A stretch of 11,328 nt of DNA from Baffinella frigidus (Eukaryota > Cryptophyceae > Cryptomonadales > Baffinellaceae): the NCBI GenBank assembly GCA_026770585.1, contig MU646303.1:1906187-1917514 (forward strand), read 5' to 3'. Positions 6,949 through 11,328 of this stretch are shown here, in pieces. The position numbers were made by a program, and so were the translations under genes. The notes below the pieces were generated by a model. That model was not told the origin of the DNA. It worked only from the letters and a program-made list of their open reading frames with translations, and ran no database searches. Position 1 is the stretch's first letter. Each line of letters starts with the position of its first letter.

Positions 6949-8020
6949 GGGTTAGGGGTTGAGGATTTGGGTTTAGGGTTTGTGGTTTGAGTTTAGGGTT
7001 TGGAGTTTAGGGTTTGGGGTACAGGGTTCAAGGTCTAGGGTTCAGAGTCCAGGGTTTAGGGTTTGGGGTTGAGGGTTGAGGGTTGAGCGTGATTACTGAG
7101 CGTTGAGCGTTGAGCGTTTACAGGGTTGAAGGTTGAGGGTTGAGGGTTGGGTGTTGAGGGTAGAGGGAAGAGGGTTGAGGGTTGAGGGTTGAGGTTTCAG
7201 GATTTAGAGTTTGAGATCCACGGTTAAGGATGTAGGGTTTACTCTAATTTCTAGGGTTCATTGTTCAAACCAGGGTTGGGGGTTTGATTTAGGGTTAAGG
7301 TTTTAAATCAGGGTTCAGGAGTTTGGGTTTCGGTGTGAGGAATTTGGGTTTCGGGTTGAGGAATTTGGAATTTGGTTTTAGGGTTTAGGGTTTAGGGTTT
7401 GGGGTTTAGGGTTTTGGACTTAGGGTTTGGGGTTAAGGGTTTAGGGTTTAGGGTTTAGGTTTTTGGGTTTACGGTTGACGGTTGACGGTTTAATTATTAG
7501 GGTTTAGAGTACGGGGTACCACATTCTCAAAGGTTAGGGTGCAGGGTTCAGGGTTCAAAGTGTAAGGTTTAGAGTTTAAGTTTTGTGGTTCAGGAGTTAG
7601 GAATCAGTGCAAGGGGTTAGGGGTTAGCGAAAAGGGGTCACAATTAGGGTTTGGGGTTCAGGGTTTAGGGTTTAGGGTTTAGGGTTTAGGGTTTAGGGTT
7701 CAAAGTTTAGAGTTCAGGGTTTAGGGTTTAGGGGGCAGGGGGCAGGATTTAATGTTGTGAGTTTGGGATACAAGATGAAAAGTTTAGGTTTCAGGTTGCA
7801 TCGTTAAAATCAGAGTCAAGGGGTTAAATTAGGCTTAAGGGTTTAATGAGGGTGTTTGGTGTTTGGCGTTTAGGGTTTATGGTTTATGGTTTAGGGTTTA
7901 GGGTTTAGGGTTTAGGGTTCAGAGTTTAGGGTTTAGGGTTTAGGGTTGAGGGTTTATGGTTTTGGGTTTAGAGTTTTGGGTTCAGGGTTTAGGGTATAGG
8001 GTTGAGGGTTGAGGGTTGGG
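6949..8020. repeat. About 1.07 kb of degenerate telomere-like heptamers
   Basis: TTTAGGG and variants (TTGAGGG, TTCAGGG, TTTGGGG, TTGAGCG, TTTATGG), all with the G-rich strand on plus, broken by short unrelated patches. Near-perfect TTTAGGG runs survive around 7380-7460, 7660-7700 and 7890-7950. Runs of one variant next to each other (GAGGGTT near 7070 and 7150) suggest local slippage or conversion. This is the largest interstitial telomere-like block in the window. Confidence 0.9.
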
Positions 8021-8794
8021 TTCAAGAATGAGATCAAGTAATTGCAAAAACAAGGATTGGAGGGGGAATCAACATTATGAGGGCAGAGGTTGATGGGGTT
8101 AGGTGCGATTTTCAACGATGCACCACCGGGAAACAAAACTTCTCCCGTAAATGGTGGCACTTTTCTCGGCCAGAACATCTCTGACTAGCTCCATTCTCTT
8201 GGGTCCTTCGGGGGTTTTACGCCGTTTTTTTTTTGAGCGGGCTGATCTGATCAACGGTCATGTCAAAAATTCTAACTGGCCAGAGATCCTTAGGATTTCC
8301 CTTAGGCTCAACATTCTAACTGGCCGGAAATGATTGTGGAAAAGGCTTGAAATTGTAAGGGCCCCTTACAATGTTAAGTCTTTTTGCTTTACAATGTTAA
8401 GTTTACAATGTTAAGTCTTTTTGCTTTTTTTTTTTGGACTGTTTTTGCCCATTTGTTTTCAGCCCACGGCGCCCCGTATGGCGTTCCCCCACTCCCCGCA
8501 CCTCAGCTGACTCTCCCCCCCCCTCCGCACCTCAACTGACCTCCCCCCCCCCTCCCCCCCGCCTGGAACCTGGAAAAAGAATTCAAAAAAAATCAGGCTT
8601 GAGATGACCGTTTGTGCAGGTTATTTGGATCAGGCCGCTCAAAAAACCGGCTGTTACAAGCGATGTTAGGCCATTTTGGTCGCTGTGGGTCTTTTCTCCT
8701 TAAGTTTTGCTACCGCAGAGAAACCCTTGGGTGGGATGATAGATTACTTTGGAGTCCTCATAACCTTGCGTCCTTAAGTGCCCTTAGAGCCTAG
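8021..8794. other. Intergenic region with short repeats and a palindrome
   Basis: Holds ATTCTAACTGGCC twice (about 8268 and 8314), a 21-bp palindrome (8351-8371), three TTACAATGTTAAGT units (8365-8424) and a C-rich tract with CGCACCTCARCTGAC repeated (8484-8565). No convincing gene. Confidence 0.5.
8351..8371. repeat. 21-bp palindrome ATTGTAAGGG-C-CCCTTACAAT
   Basis: Perfect 10-bp arms around a single central base. The right arm is also the start of the TTACAATGTTAAGTCTTT units that repeat to 8424. Confidence 0.8.
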
Positions 8795-8994
8795 GCACCC
8801 ACACGGATGTCAAGCACGCGGAAATGTACGGCAAGAGCGATGCGGGGTACCAAAGGCTTCCGACGATGCGCAAGGCGTTCAAGAGCCTCCCGCGAGGAAG
8901 AGTCCACACACGAATGCTAGAAGGGCCGTTTTTAAACCGTTGGATTTTACAAGTGGGCATTTGTGTAGTAAGTTTCGTGCAGTTGCTTACGTAA
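8795..8994 (+). CDS. Weak candidate exon, unknown product
   Basis: The frame is open from 8788 to a TAA at 8992-8994. After a CCTAG|GC acceptor-like site it reads THTDVKHAEMYGKSDAGYQR and then LPTMRKAFKSLPRGRVHTRM. Codons up to about 8905 favour purine first positions and G/C third positions, like the proven exons here; after that the DNA becomes AT-rich. The first ATG in frame is at 8824. I do not recognise a family. It may be an exon, a gene relic or chance. A minus-strand open frame (8947-9135) overlaps its end and weakens the case. Confidence 0.25.
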
Positions 8995-9027
8995 CTCTGC
9001 GAGCACAGTCACGAGGTTGGTTACTTT

Positions 9028-9240
9028 ATCCGGGTTGAAATATTTACAACCCCACATGTAAATGACACCCCAGCATTCTCGAGTGGGTACAGGGGTACTT
9101 CGCATAAGAAACGACCCCCCCCCTAAGATCACCATAGGGCCCTAGACATTGTCCAACTGTAGGGTCCTAGGAGGAGGCACTTTCTTATGAGTGAGGTGCC
9201 CCGGTAGGGTCGTGTTGAAGTTCTAGGTTTCAACCCGGAT
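9028..9240. repeat. Degenerate foldback of 213 bp
   Basis: ATCCGGGTTGAAA (9028-9040) is exactly complementary to TTTCAACCCGGAT (9228-9240). Nested inside, CATAAGAAA (9103-9111) pairs with TTTCTTATG (9181-9189). The arms between are diverged. Confidence 0.55.
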
Positions 9241-9389
9241 TTCTAGGCACGTGGACTGGGGAATGCATCAGGGACCATTACACTTTCGGGAATGCAATCA
9301 CATTACCAGTGATTCGGGATGCCGGGCAAAACCAGAATTCGGAGGTCCCTCTCAGCCTGGCTGTTCCTAGTCAGTACACCACGCCTCTC

Positions 9390-9408
9390 TCAGACACGTG
9401 GTGTCTGA
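9390..9408. repeat. 8-bp hairpin TCAGACAC-GTG-GTGTCTGA
   Basis: Perfect 8-bp arms with a 3-base loop. Function unknown. Confidence 0.6.
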
Positions 9409-9515
9409 TCCCCGAACGCCCTCCCCTCCTGGGCGTCAGACTGACTACGGGCGACCTGTAAGATGCATCTGAAGGCAACTTACGACAACTTATAAATTAG
9501 TTGAGAAGTTTGAAT

Positions 9516-9547
9516 TGGGAACTACTAAGATGGCTGAGTAGTTCCCA
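9516..9547. repeat. Perfect 11-bp hairpin
   Basis: TGGGAACTACT (9516-9526) and AGTAGTTCCCA (9537-9547) pair around a 10-base loop AAGATGGCTG. The pairing can extend by AA/TT after one mismatch. No T-run follows, so it is not a terminator-like element. Confidence 0.75.
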
Positions 9548-9779
9548 TTTACGGTTTGCAAGATCTTCCAAAGTGTAATATGCGATCTGAATGTTGACGC
9601 CGGCCGTGGGATTGTGTTTCTTTGCAACCTAGTAATGATCTAATGCTTCGTTTGTTCAACCCTCCCCCCCCCTTCCCCTCGTCTTCAGAAGCCCCTCCGC
9701 CACCACACACACGCGCGCTTCTGTCGCATCAGCGAAAGGTCATCGCATCACCCACTTGTAAAGTCCTTTATCGAATAAA

Positions 9780-9794
9780 ACACACACACACACA
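9780..9794. repeat. (CA)n microsatellite
   Basis: Seven CA units, followed by CA-rich sequence to about 9835. Confidence 0.85.
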
Positions 9795-10010
9795 AACGAA
9801 ACCACACACATACTCACCTACTCACACACGCGCCGGGTGCATCAATCAAACCGGCCACTATCTCATGCGCACCCTCTCTCACACTCGATGCTCTCTCCCG
9901 CCCCTCTCTGGGTGGGATGGTAACTCCGCCGCCCGCTGTGGGGAATTTCGACGACATGCGCGCGAGCATACTCAGCAGCGCGGAACCACCACCATCGGCG
10001 GCCCTCTAAC

Positions 10011-10043
10011 GTGCTCGAAAGCCTTGAATTTCAAGGCGAGCAC
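10011..10043. repeat. Stem-loop 20 bp past the stop of the polycystin-like gene
   Basis: GTGCTC (10011-10016) pairs with GAGCAC (10038-10043), and GCCTTGA (10021-10027) with TCAAGGC (10031-10037), separated by a GAAA bulge. It lies in the likely 3' UTR and could act in mRNA 3' processing or stability; that role is inference. Confidence 0.6.
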
Positions 10044-10062
10044 GCAGGAATCGCGACGGCGG

Positions 10063-11088
10063 TTACTTGTACTTGTTGGCGATGCGGCCCGCCAGGAAGC
10101 CCGCGATGTTCGGGAGCAGGATCGTCATGACCGTTGTCTTGATCGCGATCATCATTGTCTCCGAGATGAGCAGATCTTGCATGATCGAGATGAAGAACGA
10201 GATCAGCCATGCCTGGAGGAGGGGAAGTTTTATGTTTTAGGTTTTAGGCTTTAGGTTTTAGGTTTTGAGTTTTAAGTTTTGGTTTTGTGGGGTTTTGGGT
10301 TTTTAAGTTTTGGGTTTCGGGTTTCGGTTTTCGGTTTTCAGGTTTGCGAGGGGGGTGTGCCTGCTCAATCTCGGTGGTGAAGGTGAGGCCGTAGAGCATG
10401 CAGAAGTAGCAGCACGTCATGTACCTGGTCCAGGATTCAGGGTTTAGGGTTGAGAGATTAGGGTTTAGGGTTTAGGGTTTAGGGTTTAGGGTTTAGGGTT
10501 TAGGGTTCAGGGTTTAGGTTGAGAGACTAGGGTTTAGGGTTTAGGGTTTGGGGTTTGGGGTTTAGTGTTCAGGGTCTCGGGTTTCGGGTTTCGGGCTGAG
10601 AGTCTAGGGTTTAGGGTATACCAGAGGAAGGCGACGAGGTAGGCGCCGTACTGCAGCTTGTGGTCGAGGAGCTTCTTCTTCCTCTCCCCAGTGCGCGCCC
10701 GGTCCTGCGTCGAGAGCTTGTTGACGATCTTGGTAGCGATCGCCGCCTCGAAGCGCGCGCGCCCCTTGAGCGCCCGCACCTCCTTCTTCGAGTGCACCTC
10801 GTGCGTCCGCAGCGTCTCCGTCCGATCCATGCCCTCCTCCTCCTCCTCCGGCCGGACCCACCCAGAGTTCTGGCGATGCAGCGTGCTCCCCTCCGACGAC
10901 ACGGTCCCGCGCGTCCCCACCGTGTCCGTCGGCGACAGCGGCCTGGCACCATCCCCCCCCGACCCGCCTGCGGTCGAGCACGGCGCCAACACGTTCGCGG
11001 CGGAGCTGGTGGGCGAGAGGACCGTGGGCGCCGGCGGCCGCACGCCCTTGCGCACCGGCAGCGCGCGCCGCGGGATGTACGCGCCCAC
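10063..11088 (-). CDS. Polycystin-1-like membrane protein, last three exons (5' end off window)
   Basis: Exons: 10622-11088 (467 nt), 10361-10424 (64 nt) and 10063-10212 (49 codons plus TAA), joined in frame into 225 residues. The first exon has a Ser/Pro-rich part, an EEEEEG acidic run and a basic stretch (GRARFEAAIATKIVNKLS, ERKKKLLDHKL). Then come LQYGAYLVAFLW-YMTCCYFC, MLYGLTFTTEIEQ-AWLISFF and ISIMQDLLISETMMIAIKT, ending in FLAGRIANKYK. The order aromatic/small helix, YGLxF, a W-L-x-S helix and a Q-D-x-L segment resembles the membrane region of polycystin-1-like proteins, which take part in cation-channel complexes at cilia or the surface membrane. I see no pore or PLAT domain here, so the family call is moderate. 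The acceptor of the first visible exon is CACTGCAG|GTGGGC. Confidence 0.7.
10213..10360 (-). other. GC-AG intron made of telomere-like repeats
   Basis: The coding strand reads CAG|GCACAC at the donor and CTCCTCCAG|GCATGG at the acceptor. The 148 bp contain no GT on the coding strand, so a GT donor is impossible. Most of it (10226-10345) is degenerate TTTTAGG/TTTTGGG repeat on plus. CAGGCA occurs at both borders. Confidence 0.65.
10425..10621 (-). other. GT-AG intron made almost entirely of telomere-like repeats
   Basis: The donor is CTCTG|GTATACCCTAAACCC, so the repeat begins within the 5' splice site region. The acceptor is CCTGGACCAG|GTAC, a few bases after the repeat ends. Between them are TTTAGGG, TTCAGGG and TTTGGGG units in plus orientation (10437-10618), including six perfect TTTAGGG in a row. 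Confidence 0.8.
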
Positions 11089-11328
11089 CTGCAGTGCAGG
11101 AGGGGTTGGTAGGGCTTGGTAGGGGTTGGTAGAGAGTACCTCCTGAAAGGTCTAGAATTTAGGGTTTAGGGTTTAGGGTTTAGGGTCTTGGGTTTAGTGT
11201 TTAGTGTTTAGTGTTTAGTGTTTAGTGTTTAGTGTTTATGGTTTATGGTTTATGGTTTATGGTTTATGGTTTATGGTTTATGGTTTATGGTTTATGGTTT
11301 ATGGTTTATGGTTTATGGTTTATGGTTT
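11089..11328 (-). other. Upstream intron of the polycystin-like gene, with homogeneous heptamer blocks
   Basis: Next to the acceptor are three GGGGTTGGTAGGGCTTGGTA-like units (11100-11131). Then come TTTAGGG (11158-11186), six perfect TTTAGTG (11193-11234) and thirteen TTTATGG (11235-11328) running off the window. Orientation would fit a right telomere, but the variant units and the gene continuing beyond argue for an interstitial array. Confidence 0.75.

Larger units (their letters stand above)
8995..10010. other. Region downstream of the polycystin-like gene, inverted repeats, no clear gene
   Basis: Contains a degenerate foldback (9028-9240), hairpins at 9390-9408 and 9516-9547, a (CA)n microsatellite (9780-9794) and CA-rich DNA to about 9835. 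The part next to 10062 should include the 3' UTR of the minus-strand gene. I see no standard AATAAA on the minus strand close to the stop. Confidence 0.5.

Noticed and set aside
8669-8690. Dinoflagellate spliced-leader-like word GCCATTTTGG
   Set aside because: Only about 10 bases agree and neither the flanks nor a donor site match; likely chance.
9622-10254. 210-residue open frame on plus
   Set aside because: It crosses the CA microsatellite, then the antisense of the last polycystin-like exon, and ends in telomere-like repeat; low-complexity content explains it.
10604-11112. Long Arg-rich frames in other phases and on plus
   Set aside because: Shadows of the GC-rich polycystin-like exon; only one frame gives helices, in-frame splicing and normal composition.
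11158-11328. Chromosome end at the right edge
   Set aside because: Orientation fits, but the units are variant (TTTAGTG, TTTATGG) and a gene whose 5' part lies further right would be cut off.

Overview
This window looks like nuclear DNA of a unicellular alga or another protist. The reasons are intron-rich genes with GC-rich exons, plant/alga-type telomere-like heptamers (TTTAGGG and variants) scattered through introns and intergenic DNA, and a polycystin-like membrane protein gene, a family I would not expect in a land plant. Green algae, cryptophytes and dinoflagellates are all possible; I cannot fix the lineage from sequence alone. There is no bacterial-style operon, tRNA, rRNA or CRISPR array.

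Layout. Two multi-exon genes lie on the minus strand. Gene 1 starts at 3637 and runs left off the window. I rebuilt six exons (3604-3637, 3205-3374, 2704-2921, 2286-2403, 1571-1630, 101-193). They join in frame at every splice site into an N-terminal MGNCC acylation signal, a glycine-rich 10-residue repeat, a short charged linker and seven leucine-rich repeats with near-perfect 23-residue spacing. Gene 2 enters from the right and ends at 10063. Its last three exons (10622-11088, 10424-10361, 10212-10063) give a Ser/Pro-rich and basic cytoplasmic stretch, then hydrophobic helices resembling the membrane region of polycystin-1-like proteins. The 6.4 kb between the genes holds a four-copy dispersed repeat family (4765-6630), blocks of telomere-like heptamers in both orientations (5739-5967 and 6949-8020), several inverted repeats, and one weak candidate exon on the plus strand (8795-8994).

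The most striking feature is how telomere-like repeats relate to splicing. Three internal introns or their 3' parts, and the two introns at the window edges, consist largely of CCCTAAA-type heptamers on the coding strand, several running almost up to the splice sites. One (10213-10360) has no GT dinucleotide at all on the coding strand and must use a GC donor if it is an intron. The last visible LRR exon of gene 1 exists in one good copy, one 69-bp symmetric copy that is exactly one repeat long, and one decayed copy. This looks like exon duplication caught in progress.

The gene models were made by eye, without RNA or database evidence. Exon joins are supported by frame, splice-site motifs and, for gene 1, the protein repeat period.
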